Counted from the first letter of the stretch, positions 6,722 to 14,581 are shown. The stretch is 26,110 nucleotides of DNA from DAIDJM01 sp964250215 (GCA_964250215.1 CAXUEX010000025.1:1-26110); one strand, 5' to 3'. A program made the numbers and translations. The notes: generated from the sequence alone by a model not told the origin.

Positions 6722-8896
6722 TTGACCGATCTCGCCGCCAAAGCTCGCGCCTTCGGCCTGAACGCGGAGGAATACGCGCGCATCCCGGCCATTCTCGGCC
6801 GCGACCCGACGCTCACCGAACTCGGCATCTTCTCCGTCATGTGGTCGGAGCATTGCTCCTATAAATCCAGCCGCGTGCATCTGCGCACCCTGCCGACCAA
6901 TGCGCCGTGGGTGATTCATGGGCCGGGGGAGAATGCCGGCGTGGTGGATATCGGGGACGGGCTGGCCGCGGTGTTCAAGATGGAGAGCCACAACCACCCG
7001 AGCTTCATCGAACCGTATCAGGGTGCGGCCACGGGCGTGGGCGGTATCTTGCGCGACGTGTTCACCATGGGCGCACGGCCGGTGGCGAATTTGAATGCGT
7101 TGCGTTTCGGGCGGCCGGAGAACCCGATGACGAAACGCATCGTCGATGGCGTGGTGCGCGGCATCGGCGGTTATGGCAATTGCGTGGGCGTGCCGACCGT
7201 GGGTGGCGAGATAAATTTTCATGCAGCGTATGACGGCAATCCGCTGGTGAATGCGATGACCGTGGGAATCGCGCCGCGCGACCGCATTTTTCTTTCCGCC
7301 GCGGCGGGTGTGGGGAATCCGGTTGTATATGTCGGCTCGAAAACCGGGCGCGACGGCATTCACGGCGCCACAATGGCCTCGGCCGAGTTTTCCGCCGATG
7401 CCGAGGCGAAGCGCCCAACCGTGCAAGTGGGCGATCCGTTCACCGAGAAGTTGCTGATCGAAGCGTGCCTGGAACTGATGCAGACCGACGCGATCGTGGC
7501 CATTCAGGACATGGGGGCGGCGGGGCTTACCAGCAGTTCGGTTGAAATGGCGGGGCGCGGCGGCGTTGGCATCGACCTCGATCTGGATTTCGTGCCGCAA
7601 CGCGAGACCGGCATGAGTGCTTACGAGATGATGCTCTCGGAGAGCCAGGAGCGCATGTTGATGGTGCTGCGGCCCGACCGCGCGGCGCTGGCGGAGGCGA
7701 TCTTCCGCAAATGGGAGCTGGATTTCGCGGTGATCGGCCGGCTTACCGATACCGGCCGCATCACCCTACGCCATCGCGGGCGGGTGGAGGCGGATATCCC
7801 GCTCGATCCGTTGGCGGAACAGGCGCCGCTGTACACGCGGGCGTTCACCGATCCGCCAAAGCCGCCGATGCTGGCAACGGTTGCCGATCCGCTGGGTATT
7901 GTCCCTGCTCTGGAATTGCTGATTGCCTGCCCCGATCTGTGTTCCCGCGCCTGGGTGTGGGACCAGTACGACAGCACCGTGGGCGGCCAGACCGTGAAGC
8001 GGCCCGGGGCGGCGGATGCGGCGATCGTGCGCGTGCCGGGCACGGCGCGGGCGCTGGCGCTCACCACCGATTGCACGCCCCGTTACTGCGCGGCCGATCC
8101 GGAAGCCGGCGGTGCGCAGGCGGTGGCCGAGGCCTGGCGCAACATCACGGCCACGGGGGCCAAGCCGCTGGCGGTGACCGACAATTTGAATTTCGGCAAT
8201 CCGGAAAAGCCCGAGATCATGGGACAGTTCGTGGCCGCGCTGCGCGGCATGGCGGCAGCTTGCCGGGCGCTGGATTTCCCGATCGTCAGCGGCAATGTGA
8301 GTTTATATAACGAAACCGCGGGGACCGCGATCCTGCCCACGCCGGCGATCGGTGGCTTGGGCTTGATCGAGGATGCGTCGCTTGCCACCGGAATCGCGCT
8401 GAGCGCGGGGCAGACGCTGCTGCTGATCGGCTCGGCCAGCGGGCATCTGGGGCAGTCGCTTTGGCTGCGGGAGATTGCCGGCTGCGAGGCAGGGCCGCCG
8501 CCGCCGGTGGATCTGGGTGCCGAGCGGCGGCATGGCGATTTCGTGCGCGCGGCCATCCTGGGCGGTGCAGTGGCGGCCTGCCACGACGTGTCCGATGGCG
8601 GGCTGCTGGTGGCAATCGCGGAGATGGCCATGGCGGGCGGCGTAGGCGTGGCGCTGCTGCCGGGGCCGGACGAACTGCCGCCACACGCCTGGTGGTTCGG
8701 CGAGGAACAGGCGCGCTATGTGCTGGCGACGGCCGAGCCCGAGGCCGTTCTGGCGCAGGCGGCGGCGGACGGCGTGCCGGCGCGCCGGCTGGGCCGCGGC
8801 GAGGGCCGCGATTTGACACTGCCGGACGGCACAACCATATCGCTGGGCAAGCTGCTGGAAGCGCATGGCCGGTTTTTTCCGGCCTGGATGGATTGA
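6722..8896 (+). CDS. purL: Phosphoribosylformylglycinamidine synthase subunit PurL
   Basis: ATP-dependent synthetase subunit of FGAM synthetase, converting FGAR to FGAM with ammonia supplied by PurQ. At 724 residues it is the short PurL type that works as a complex with PurS and PurQ, not the 1,300-residue fused form. Visible signatures: catalytic His44 in MWSEHCSYKSS, ESHNHPSFIEPYQGAATGVGGI (about 88-109) for ATP and metal binding, the Gly-rich VQDMGAAGLTSS-type segment (IQDMGAAGLTSSS), TDNLNFGNPEKPE in the second half, and CHDVSDGGL near the C-terminus. The start is the TTG at 6722: the encoded LTDLAAKARAFG matches the usual N-terminus and a good ribosome site sits six bases upstream. bolA follows 11 bases later and grxD overlaps bolA, so the three are probably one operon. 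Confidence 0.96.
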   Translation: MTDLAAKARAFGLNAEEYARIPAILGRDPTLTELGIFSVMWSEHCSYKSSRVHLRTLPTNAPWVIHGPGENAGVVDIGDGLAAVFKMESHNHPSFIEPYQGAATGVGGILRDVFTMGARPVANLNALRFGRPENPMTKRIVDGVVRGIGGYGNCVGVPTVGGEINFHAAYDGNPLVNAMTVGIAPRDRIFLSAAAGVGNPVVYVGSKTGRDGIHGATMASAEFSADAEAKRPTVQVGDPFTEKLLIEACLELMQTDAIVAIQDMGAAGLTSSSVEMAGRGGVGIDLDLDFVPQRETGMSAYEMMLSESQERMLMVLRPDRAALAEAIFRKWELDFAVIGRLTDTGRITLRHRGRVEADIPLDPLAEQAPLYTRAFTDPPKPPMLATVADPLGIVPALELLIACPDLCSRAWVWDQYDSTVGGQTVKRPGAADAAIVRVPGTARALALTTDCTPRYCAADPEAGGAQAVAEAWRNITATGAKPLAVTDNLNFGNPEKPEIMGQFVAALRGMAAACRALDFPIVSGNVSLYNETAGTAILPTPAIGGLGLIEDASLATGIALSAGQTLLLIGSASGHLGQSLWLREIAGCEAGPPPPVDLGAERRHGDFVRAAILGGAVAACHDVSDGGLLVAIAEMAMAGGVGVALLPGPDELPPHAWWFGEEQARYVLATAEPEAVLAQAAADGVPARRLGRGEGRDLTLPDGTTISLGKLLEAHGRFFPAWMD

Positions 8897-8907
8897 GGGT
8901 TCAGCCC

Positions 8908-9153
8908 ATGGCGATGCAGGCCGGCGAAATCGAATCCCTGATCCGGGCAGCGCTGCCCGATGCCAGCGTTACCGTGGAAGATCTGGCTGGGGATGGCGAT
9001 CATTACGCGGCCACCGTGATCAGCGAATCTTTTCGCGGTATGACGCGCGTGAAGCAGCACCAGTTGGTTTTTCAGGCGCTGGGCGGCCGCATGGGCGGCA
9101 CGCTGCACGCGCTGGCCCTGCAAACCGCCGCCCCCGGCACGGAGAAAGCATGA
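8908..9153 (+). CDS. bolA: BolA family protein
   Basis: Small BolA/IbaG-like protein of 81 residues with the single KH-like fold. BolA proteins pair with CGFS monothiol glutaredoxins and help transfer or sense [2Fe-2S] clusters. The sequence shows the N-terminal amphipathic helix (IESLIRAALPDASVTVED), Asp31-His32 in the loop that supplies a cluster or metal ligand in the 'H-type' BolAs, the central SFRGMTRVKQHQLVF with conserved His51, and His67 in the final LHALAL strand. ATG 8908 lies eight bases after GAGGG, which overlaps the purL stop region. A second in-frame ATG at 8914 would remove two residues. Its stop overlaps the start of the glutaredoxin gene (ATGA), implying coupled translation with its functional partner. 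Confidence 0.93.
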   Translation: MAMQAGEIESLIRAALPDASVTVEDLAGDGDHYAATVISESFRGMTRVKQHQLVFQALGGRMGGTLHALALQTAAPGTEKA

Positions 9154-9479
9154 GCGACGCACCGATCGAAGACCGCATCCGTAAAGAGATCGCCGGCAAT
9201 GCGGTGATGCTGTACATGAAGGGCACGGCGATGTTCCCGCAATGCGGCTTTTCCGCGCGCGTGGTGCAGATCCTGAACCATGTCGGCGTGCCGTTCGCCA
9301 CCGCCAATGTGCTGGACGATCCGGAACTGCGCGATGGCATCAAGCAATTCTCGAACTGGCCCACCGTGCCGCAGCTGTATGTGAACGGCGAGTTCGTCGG
9401 CGGCTGCGACATCGTAACGGAGATGTTCCAGTCGGGCGAGCTGGCGCCGCTGCTGAAGCAAGCCGCCCCGGCGGCCTAA
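9150..9479 (+). CDS. grxD: Monothiol glutaredoxin, Grx4/GrxD type
   Basis: CGFS-type monothiol glutaredoxin of 109 residues, which binds a [2Fe-2S] cluster with glutathione and passes it to targets, often together with BolA. The active-site motif CGFS is at 32-35, preceded by the conserved lysine in YMKGT (22-26). The glutathione-binding segment WPTVPQLYVNGEFVGGCDI spans 70-88. Length and layout match single-domain bacterial Grx4. The start ATG at 9150 overlaps the bolA stop (ATGA). No terminator is evident after the TAA at 9477-9479, and a 121-base non-coding gap leads to a TetR gene. Confidence 0.95.
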   Translation: MSDAPIEDRIRKEIAGNAVMLYMKGTAMFPQCGFSARVVQILNHVGVPFATANVLDDPELRDGIKQFSNWPTVPQLYVNGEFVGGCDIVTEMFQSGELAPLLKQAAPAA

Positions 9480-9487
9480 CCGCCCGA

Positions 9488-9556
9488 TCAGCACGGCCCA
9501 TAGCACGTCGCGGCACTCGCCCGCACCACCATCAGCGCCGCCATCGTGTAGCTCAT
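9488..9556 (-). CDS. Possible 22-residue small ORF with a strong ribosome site
   Basis: On the minus strand an ATG (9556) follows a very purine-rich GGGGGAGGGGGG run two bases upstream and opens a 22-codon frame. It encodes a hydrophobic peptide (YTMAALMVV) ending in CYGPC. It diverges from the TetR gene and its transcript would run antisense into grxD. I recognise no family. The G-run could be chance in this GC-rich DNA, and the spacing is short for a normal Shine-Dalgarno sequence. Treat as speculative. Confidence 0.18.
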   Translation of the reverse strand: MSYTMAALMVVRASAATCYGPC

Positions 9557-9600
9557 GGCCCCCCTCCCCCGTTGCCGGCCGCGATGTTATCCAATCTCAC

Positions 9601-10212
9601 ATGAGTCGCGGCTACCACCATGGCAATTTGCGCGAGGCGCTGATGCAGCAGGCGTTGGCGCTGATCGCGGAGCGCGGGCCAGGCGGGTTTACGCTGGCGG
9701 AGGTGGCGCGCGCGGCGGGGGTGAGCGGCGCCGCGCCGTACCGGCATTTTCCGCACCGCAATGCGCTGGTGGCGGAGATCGGGCGGCAGGGGTTCGAGCG
9801 CTTCGCCGCCGAGCTGCGCGCCGCGTGGAACGAAGGCCGGCCGAACCCGGCCCGGGCCATCGAGAATGCCGGGCGCGCCTACCTGGCCTTCGCGCGGCGC
9901 GAGCCGGCTTCCTACGCGGCCATGTTCGAGCCGGGTTTTCCGCTGGAGAGCGAGCCAGGGCTGCTCGCGGCCTCGGAACGCGCGTTCGCCGTGCTGCGCG
10001 AGGCGGCCGAACTGGCGATAAGCGGCCTGCCGGAGCGCGGCCGGCCGCCCGCGGGCATGGTGGCGCTGCATCTATGGAGCTTCGCGCATGGTGTCGCGGC
10101 GCTGTTCATCGGCGGACCCAGCGGCGCCCGCCGGCGGCTGCCGATGACGCCCGAGGAGCTGCTGGAAGCCGGGCTGCTGCTGTATCTGCAATCGCTCACG
10201 CCCGGTTCTTGA
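9601..10212 (+). CDS. TetR-family transcriptional regulator with WHG C-terminal domain
   Basis: DNA-binding repressor-type protein of 203 residues. The N-terminal YHHGNLREALMQQAL is characteristic of TetR proteins with a WHG-type ligand domain. The helix-turn-helix lies at about 30-50 (FTLAEVARAAGVS, then PYRHFPHRNAL). The C-terminal part contains HLWSFAHGVAALF (about 157-169), which carries the W...HG signature. The ATG at 9601 is supported by the family N-terminus although no Shine-Dalgarno sequence is visible before it. The ligand is unknown. A DUF2852 gene lies 62 bases downstream with an inverted repeat between them, so this regulator may control that gene, but this is inference. Confidence 0.9.
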   Translation: MSRGYHHGNLREALMQQALALIAERGPGGFTLAEVARAAGVSGAAPYRHFPHRNALVAEIGRQGFERFAAELRAAWNEGRPNPARAIENAGRAYLAFARREPASYAAMFEPGFPLESEPGLLAASERAFAVLREAAELAISGLPERGRPPAGMVALHLWSFAHGVAALFIGGPSGARRRLPMTPEELLEAGLLLYLQSLTPGS

Positions 10213-10214
10213 CA
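10209..10214 (+). promoter_or_regulatory. Consensus -35 box overlapping the tetR stop codon
   Basis: TTGACA matches the sigma-70 -35 consensus exactly and overlaps the TetR stop codon. With a 17-18 base spacer the -10 would be CATCAA or ATCAAT (10232-10238), a weak match. It could drive the DUF2852 gene separately from tetR. Confidence 0.35.
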
Positions 10215-10237
10215 AGGCGCGGCGGCGGAACCATCAA

Positions 10238-10260
10238 TGTAAATGTGTTTCACATTCACA
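10238..10260. promoter_or_regulatory. Inverted repeat, candidate TetR operator
   Basis: TGTAAATGTG, three T bases, then CACATTCACA form a 23-base inverted repeat with one mismatch in ten pairs. It is AT-rich against GC-rich surroundings and lies between the TetR gene and the DUF2852 gene, just before the ribosome site. Size and symmetry suit a TetR dimer. Confidence 0.45.
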
Positions 10261-10274
10261 CGCGGAGGCCGGAC

Positions 10275-10682
10275 GTGGCGATCGCCGAAAAACTGGATGA
10301 GTATGGCAAGGGAGCCTGGATCGGCCTGATCCTGCTTGGCTTCTGGGTGGCGTGGCCGGTCGGCTTGGCGCTGCTGATTTATGTGGCGTGCAGCGGCCGG
10401 ATGCGGGCCTGGAAGATGCAGGGTCGCGGCCAATGGCATTACGCCCGCCATCGCAGCGGCGGCGGCTGCGGCTGGGGTGGCTGGGGCTCGCACGAGTCGC
10501 GTTCCTCCGGCAATGCGGCGTTCGACGAATATCGCGCCGAGACGCTGCGGCGGCTGGAGGAGGAACAGAAGGAATTCGTGGAGTATCTGGATCGGCTGCG
10601 CGCCGCGAAGGACAAGCAGGAATTCGATCAGTTCATGTCCGAGCGCCGCAATCGCCAGACGCCGGACACCACGGCCGCCTGA
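10275..10682 (+). CDS. DUF2852-family membrane protein
   Basis: Protein of 135 residues with one predicted membrane helix (about 14-38, WIGLILLGFWVAWPVGLALLIYVA), then a basic RMRAWKM segment, a Gly/Trp-rich linker (GGGCGWGGWG, 62-71) and a charged helical C-terminus likely to form a coiled coil (about 84-125, LRRLEEEQKEFVEYLDRLRAAK). This layout matches the DUF2852 family of alphaproteobacteria, whose function is unknown. The start is GTG 10275 with GGAGG six bases upstream; the frame is open further upstream but lacks a better start. A strong bidirectional terminator lies just downstream. Probably an inner-membrane protein with a cytoplasmic tail. Confidence 0.82.
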   Translation: MAIAEKLDEYGKGAWIGLILLGFWVAWPVGLALLIYVACSGRMRAWKMQGRGQWHYARHRSGGGCGWGGWGSHESRSSGNAAFDEYRAETLRRLEEEQKEFVEYLDRLRAAKDKQEFDQFMSERRNRQTPDTTAA

Positions 10683-10700
10683 AAGCGGCTTGCAACAAGG

Positions 10701-10735
10701 AAAATCCAGGGGCCGAAAGCCCCTGGATTTTTTTT
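10701..10735. terminator. Strong bidirectional intrinsic terminator
   Basis: AAAATCCAGGGGC (10701-10713) pairs perfectly with GCCCCTGGATTTT (10719-10731) around the five-base loop CGAAA, followed by more T bases to 10735. The A-run on the other side gives the same structure on the minus strand, so it serves both the DUF2852 gene and the convergent cold-shock gene. Confidence 0.9.
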
Positions 10736-10738
10736 GCG

Positions 10739-10942
10739 TTACGCGAGTTTCAGGTTGGCAGCGGCGGCTTTGCCGCGCTCCATCACCACATCATACGAAA
10801 CCGCCTGCCCATCGTTCAGGCCTCTCAGACCCGCGGCCTGCACAGCCGTGATGTGCACGAAAACATCGGGTCCGCCGCCCTGCGGGGCGATGAAGCCGAA
10901 GCCTTTCGTTGCGTTGAACCATTTCACAGTACCGGTAGCCAT
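10739..10942 (-). CDS. Cold-shock domain protein (CspA family)
   Basis: Single cold-shock domain of 67 residues, a five-stranded OB-fold that binds single-stranded RNA or DNA and acts as an RNA chaperone. RNP1 (KGFGFI, 13-18) and RNP2 (VFVHI, about 27-31) are intact, and MATGTVKWFN is the standard N-terminus. The ATG at 10942 is chosen by the family start; GGAGAG lies about nine bases upstream. A longer open frame upstream is not supported. The stop sits against the shared terminator. Several Csp paralogues usually exist per genome, so no letter is assigned. Confidence 0.93.
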   Translation of the reverse strand: MATGTVKWFNATKGFGFIAPQGGGPDVFVHITAVQAAGLRGLNDGQAVSYDVVMERGKAAAANLKLA

Positions 10943-11102
10943 CGGGTAGCACTCTCCATTAACCGGCGGGGTATGGAGCAAGCGCGGCCGCGCCACAAGA
11001 GCCGCCGACGCACCGGGCGGACTCACCAACATGTGCTGTGCCCGGCGCACAACGGCCGGCGCGCCGGCGCCGTTCTGCCGCGGACCTCGGAAGGAACGCC
11101 GC

Positions 11103-12107
11103 ATGAGCCAGCAAGAACCCACGCTTTCCCGCCGCTCGATCGTGGGTGCCACCCTTGCCGCCGCGGCCGCCGCGGGGCCGGCGGCGGCGCAAGGCGGCGC
11201 GGATACGACCACCCAAGCCACGGCGCAGCCGTTGCAGAACCCGGATACGAAATACCCGCGTCCGCCCTATAAACAGCAGAGCCAGCCCTGGCCGGGATTG
11301 GCGAGCAAGATGCAGCCGCCGCCGGATCATGGCGAGCGCAGCTACAAGGGATCGGGCCGGTTGCTGGGCCGCAAGGCACTGATCACCGGCGGCGACAGCG
11401 GCATGGGGCGGGCGGCCGCCATCGCCTATGCGCGTGAGGGCGCGGACGTTGCCATCAACTACTATCCCACCGAGGAGCCCGACGCGCGCGAGGTGATCGG
11501 CTACATCCAGCAGGCGGGCCGCAAGGGCGTGCCGATCCCGGGCAATTTGATGGAGGAGGCGTTCTGCCAGCAGCTGGTGGCGCAGGCGCTGCAGCAACTG
11601 GGCGGTCTGGATATCGTGGTGTGCAACGCCGGGCGGCAGCAGCAATGCGCTTCCATCCTGGACCTGACGACGGAAGCGTTCGACGCGACGATGAAGACGA
11701 ACATCTACGCGCCGTTCTGGATCATCAAAGCGGCGCTGCCGCATCTGCAGCCCGGCTCGGTGATTATCGGCACGACATCCGAACAGGCTTACGATCCAGC
11801 GGAGAACCTATACGATTACGCGCAGACCAAGGCAGCGACGATGAATTATGTGAAGTCGCTGGCGAAACAGCTAGGCCCAAAAGGCATCCGCGTGAACGGC
11901 GTGGCGCCTGGCCCGATCTGGACGCCGTTGCAGGTTTCGGGCGGGGCCACGATGGAGCATCTGGAAAATTTCGGCGCCAAATATCCGATAGGCCGGGCCG
12001 GCCAGCCGGCGGAGCTGGCTTCCATCTACGTGCAACTGGCGGCCGAGGACGCCAGTTACACCACCGGAAACATCTACGGCGCGGGCGGGGGTAAGGGGCA
12101 GCCCTGA
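11103..12107 (+). CDS. Tat-exported YghA-like short-chain dehydrogenase
   Basis: NAD(P)-dependent SDR oxidoreductase of 334 residues. The N-terminus carries a twin-arginine signal (SRRSIVG at 9-15, hydrophobic Ala-rich stretch, AAAQ cleavage site near 30), predicting export as a folded protein. A proline-rich segment (about 45-75) follows, as in YghA-like proteins. The SDR core has TGGDSGMG (95-102) for cofactor binding, CNAG (174-177), catalytic Ser226 in IIGTTS, and the YxxxK pair Tyr239/Lys243 in DYAQTK. PGPIWTPLQVSGG is close to E. coli YghA. ATG 11103 follows GGAAGGA. The substrate of this subgroup is not firmly known. It is flanked by a divergent csp gene and a convergent PLP-enzyme gene, so it is probably monocistronic. 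Confidence 0.88.
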   Translation: MSQQEPTLSRRSIVGATLAAAAAAGPAAAQGGADTTTQATAQPLQNPDTKYPRPPYKQQSQPWPGLASKMQPPPDHGERSYKGSGRLLGRKALITGGDSGMGRAAAIAYAREGADVAINYYPTEEPDAREVIGYIQQAGRKGVPIPGNLMEEAFCQQLVAQALQQLGGLDIVVCNAGRQQQCASILDLTTEAFDATMKTNIYAPFWIIKAALPHLQPGSVIIGTTSEQAYDPAENLYDYAQTKAATMNYVKSLAKQLGPKGIRVNGVAPGPIWTPLQVSGGATMEHLENFGAKYPIGRAGQPAELASIYVQLAAEDASYTTGNIYGAGGGKGQP

Positions 12108-12171
12108 AACCGGTCGTCGGCCTTAGGTGTTGAGAACGCGACGGGGAAGTTGAAGACCGGCGGCCGGCGGC

Positions 12172-13440
12172 TTAGGAAAGCGCCTGCCGCAGGTCTTGCA
12201 CGAGATCGTCCGGGTGCTCGATGCCGATGGAGATACGAACGAGATTCGGTAGCAAACCGAATTTTTGCTTGCGGGCTTCCGGCACGGCGATGTGCGTCAT
12301 GCCGGCGGGGTGGGAAGCCAGGCTTTCCGTGCCGCCGAGCGAAACGGCGAGCTTGATCAGCCGCAGTTTGTCGAGGAAGCGGAACGCTTCGGCCTCGCCG
12401 CCGCGCACATAGACGCTGATGGTGCTGCCGGCGCCATGGCATTGGCGCTTGAAGATTTCGGCTTGCGGCGAGCCGCGGCGCAGATGGCCGAGATAGCCCA
12501 CGCGTTCCACGGCTTCGTGGCCGGCGAGGAAATCCGCGACCACGGCTGCATTTTCCCCGGCGCGCGACATGCGCAGTTCCAGCGTTTCCAGGCTGCGCAT
12601 CAGCAGCCAACCGGTGTGCGGGTCGCTCATGGTGCCGAGCGCGCTGCGCATCGAGCGGATGGGTTTCAGCGCCGCCTTCGATCCCAGCACGGCGCCGGCG
12701 ACGAGATCGCTGTGGCCGCCAACATATTTCGTGAGCGAATAGAGCGCGAGATCGGCACCCTGTTCCAGCGGCCGTTGCCAGAGCGGGCCGAGGAACGTGT
12801 TATCGACCATCACCGGTGGCGCGCCGCCGGGCTGATCGGCGCAGCTTTGCGCCAGGGTTTTCATGTACGCGATGTCGATCAGGTCGTTGGTGGGGTTGGC
12901 CGGGGTTTCGATCAGGATCGCGGCGATTCGGCCCATTGCCCGCGCTTCGGCGAGCCGCGCCTGGATCTCGGCGGGCGCGGAATTGCCGGCAAATTCGACG
13001 CCCTGGATGCCGAATTGCGGCAGCACGCGCATCAGCAGCGTTTCGGTGCCGCCGTAGATCGGCGCGTTGTAGAACACCACGTCGCCAGGCCGCGCCACGC
13101 TCAGCAGGCTGGTGGCGATCGCTGCCATGCCGCTGGCGAACACCAGTGCGGATTCCGCACCTTCCCATACCGTGAGGCGGTCTTCGAGGATTTCGAGATC
13201 GGGGTTGTTGAAACGCGAGTAGATCAATCCAGGCTGCTCGCCTTCGCGCGGTTCGCGCAAGCCGGCCATCAGCTCGAAGAAATCCTTGCCGTGCTGCGCC
13301 GAGCGGAACACGAAGGTGGAGGTTTGAAAGATCGGCACCTTCACCGAGCCTTCGGATAGCGCCGGATCGTAGCCGAAACCCATCATCAGGGTTTCCGGAT
13401 GCAACGTGTGGCCGGCGAGTTCGCGGCGGTGGTGGTTCAT
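12172..13440 (-). CDS. Cystathionine gamma-synthase family PLP-dependent enzyme
   Basis: Fold-type I PLP enzyme of the Cys/Met metabolism family (422 residues), whose members carry out gamma-replacement or elimination on homoserine esters, cystathionine or methionine. The PLP lysine is Lys238 in YSLTKYVGGHSD. Other landmarks are YSRFNNP (74-80), FASGMAAI (101-108) and Asp213 in MVDNTF, which contacts the pyridine nitrogen. The opening HPETLMMGFGYDPALSEGSVKVP, with an insertion around LREPREGEQPG, marks a subgroup often annotated only as 'cystathionine gamma-synthase family protein', so the exact reaction is uncertain. ATG 13440 is preferred by the family start; an ATG at 13476 adds 12 residues and also has a possible ribosome site. 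The aldo/keto reductase gene lies 60 bases upstream on the same strand. Confidence 0.88.
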   Translation of the reverse strand: MNHHRRELAGHTLHPETLMMGFGYDPALSEGSVKVPIFQTSTFVFRSAQHGKDFFELMAGLREPREGEQPGLIYSRFNNPDLEILEDRLTVWEGAESALVFASGMAAIATSLLSVARPGDVVFYNAPIYGGTETLLMRVLPQFGIQGVEFAGNSAPAEIQARLAEARAMGRIAAILIETPANPTNDLIDIAYMKTLAQSCADQPGGAPPVMVDNTFLGPLWQRPLEQGADLALYSLTKYVGGHSDLVAGAVLGSKAALKPIRSMRSALGTMSDPHTGWLLMRSLETLELRMSRAGENAAVVADFLAGHEAVERVGYLGHLRRGSPQAEIFKRQCHGAGSTISVYVRGGEAEAFRFLDKLRLIKLAVSLGGTESLASHPAGMTHIAVPEARKQKFGLLPNLVRISIGIEHPDDLVQDLRQALS

Positions 13441-13500
13441 TTTGGGAATTCCCCCTGGGAACGCATCCCGCTCCATAGCACTTCCGGCTCCGCGCCACTC

Positions 13501-14484
13501 TCAAGCGAAACCGGCCAACGCGCGTGGGCGGTAAGGCGCTTCCAGCCGCGCTGCTTCCTCTTCCGTAAGCTGCAGCGACAGGGCCGCGATTGCCGCTTCC
13601 AGATGCCCCGGCTTGCTTGCCCCGACGATGGGTGCCGTTACGCCAGGGCGGCGCAGCAGCCAGGCGAGGGCTACCGACGCCATGGCCACGCCGCGCGCAG
13701 CGGCCGTTTCGGCCACCGCGCCGAGGATGGCCCGGTCGGCATCTTCCGCGCCGCGGTAGAGCGTGCGGCCGAACCGGTCGGTTGCGGCGCGCTGCGTGGA
13801 CGCCTCGGCCGCCGGCCGCGCCAGACGGCCGCGCGCCAGCGGGCTCCAGGGGATCACGCCCACGCCCTCGGCCGCGCACAGCCCCATCATCTCCCGCTCC
13901 TCCTCGCGATAGAGCAGGTTATAATGGTTCTGCATAGAAACAAACCGCGTCCAGCCGTGCAGGCGCGACAGATACAGCGCGCGGCAGAACTGCCACGCAT
14001 GCATCGAGGATGCACCGATATAGCGCACCTTGCCGGCCCGCACCACGTCGTGCAGCGCCTCCAGCGTCTCTTCGATAGGTGTTTCGGGATCGTAGCGGTG
14101 GATCTGGTAGAGATCGATGTAGTCCGTGCCAAGCCGGCTCAGGCTGGCGTCAATTTCGGCGAAAATCGCCTTGCGCGAAAGACCGCTGCCATTGGCATCC
14201 TTGCGCATGGCGCCATGCACCTTGGTCGCCACGACGATTTCCTCGCGCCGCGCCATATCGCGTAGGGCACGGCCGAGGATCTCCTCGCTCGAACCGGCGG
14301 AGTAGACGTTGGCAGTGTCGAAGAAATTGATGCCGGCTTCGAGCGCCTGCTGGATGAATTGGCGAGATTCGCTCTCCGGCAGCGTCCATTCATGCGTGCC
14401 GCGGCCCGGTTCGCCGTATGTCATGCAACCCAGGCACAACCGCGAAACCTTCAGCCCTGTCGCACCCAGACGAACATATTCCAT
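13501..14484 (-). CDS. Aldo/keto reductase
   Basis: NADPH-dependent aldo/keto reductase of 327 residues, a TIM-barrel enzyme reducing aldehydes or ketones in the cytoplasm. The catalytic tetrad is visible: Asp56 and Tyr61 in FFDTANVYSAG, Lys88 in ATKVHG and His129 in YQIHRYD. Late segments SPLARGRLARP and PIVGASKPGHLEAA correspond to the cofactor phosphate site. The N-terminus (MEYVRLGATGLKVSRLCLGCMTYG) is that of the YajO/Tas-like group. ATG 14484 follows AGAGGTGG. It may be co-transcribed with the downstream PLP enzyme. Substrate not determinable from sequence. Confidence 0.93.
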   Translation of the reverse strand: MEYVRLGATGLKVSRLCLGCMTYGEPGRGTHEWTLPESESRQFIQQALEAGINFFDTANVYSAGSSEEILGRALRDMARREEIVVATKVHGAMRKDANGSGLSRKAIFAEIDASLSRLGTDYIDLYQIHRYDPETPIEETLEALHDVVRAGKVRYIGASSMHAWQFCRALYLSRLHGWTRFVSMQNHYNLLYREEEREMMGLCAAEGVGVIPWSPLARGRLARPAAEASTQRAATDRFGRTLYRGAEDADRAILGAVAETAAARGVAMASVALAWLLRRPGVTAPIVGASKPGHLEAAIAALSLQLTEEEAARLEAPYRPRALAGFA

Positions 14485-14581
14485 GCGCCACCTCTTTCAA
14501 ACTTGCTCAAGCTTGCGTTTCCGTGCCGTAAATCCGTACGGCCGGGCCGGAAAGAGCCTTGCCGAAAACGGGAGATACGCC

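Noticed and set aside
12265..13359. Long plus-strand open frame opposite the PLP enzyme
   Set aside because: Complement of a well-conserved gene with an intact PLP lysine; composition is that of a shadow frame.
13441..13476. ATG at 13476 as start of the PLP enzyme
   Set aside because: It adds 12 residues unlike the family start. It is not excluded, since GGAAG lies four bases upstream, so it is kept as an alternative.
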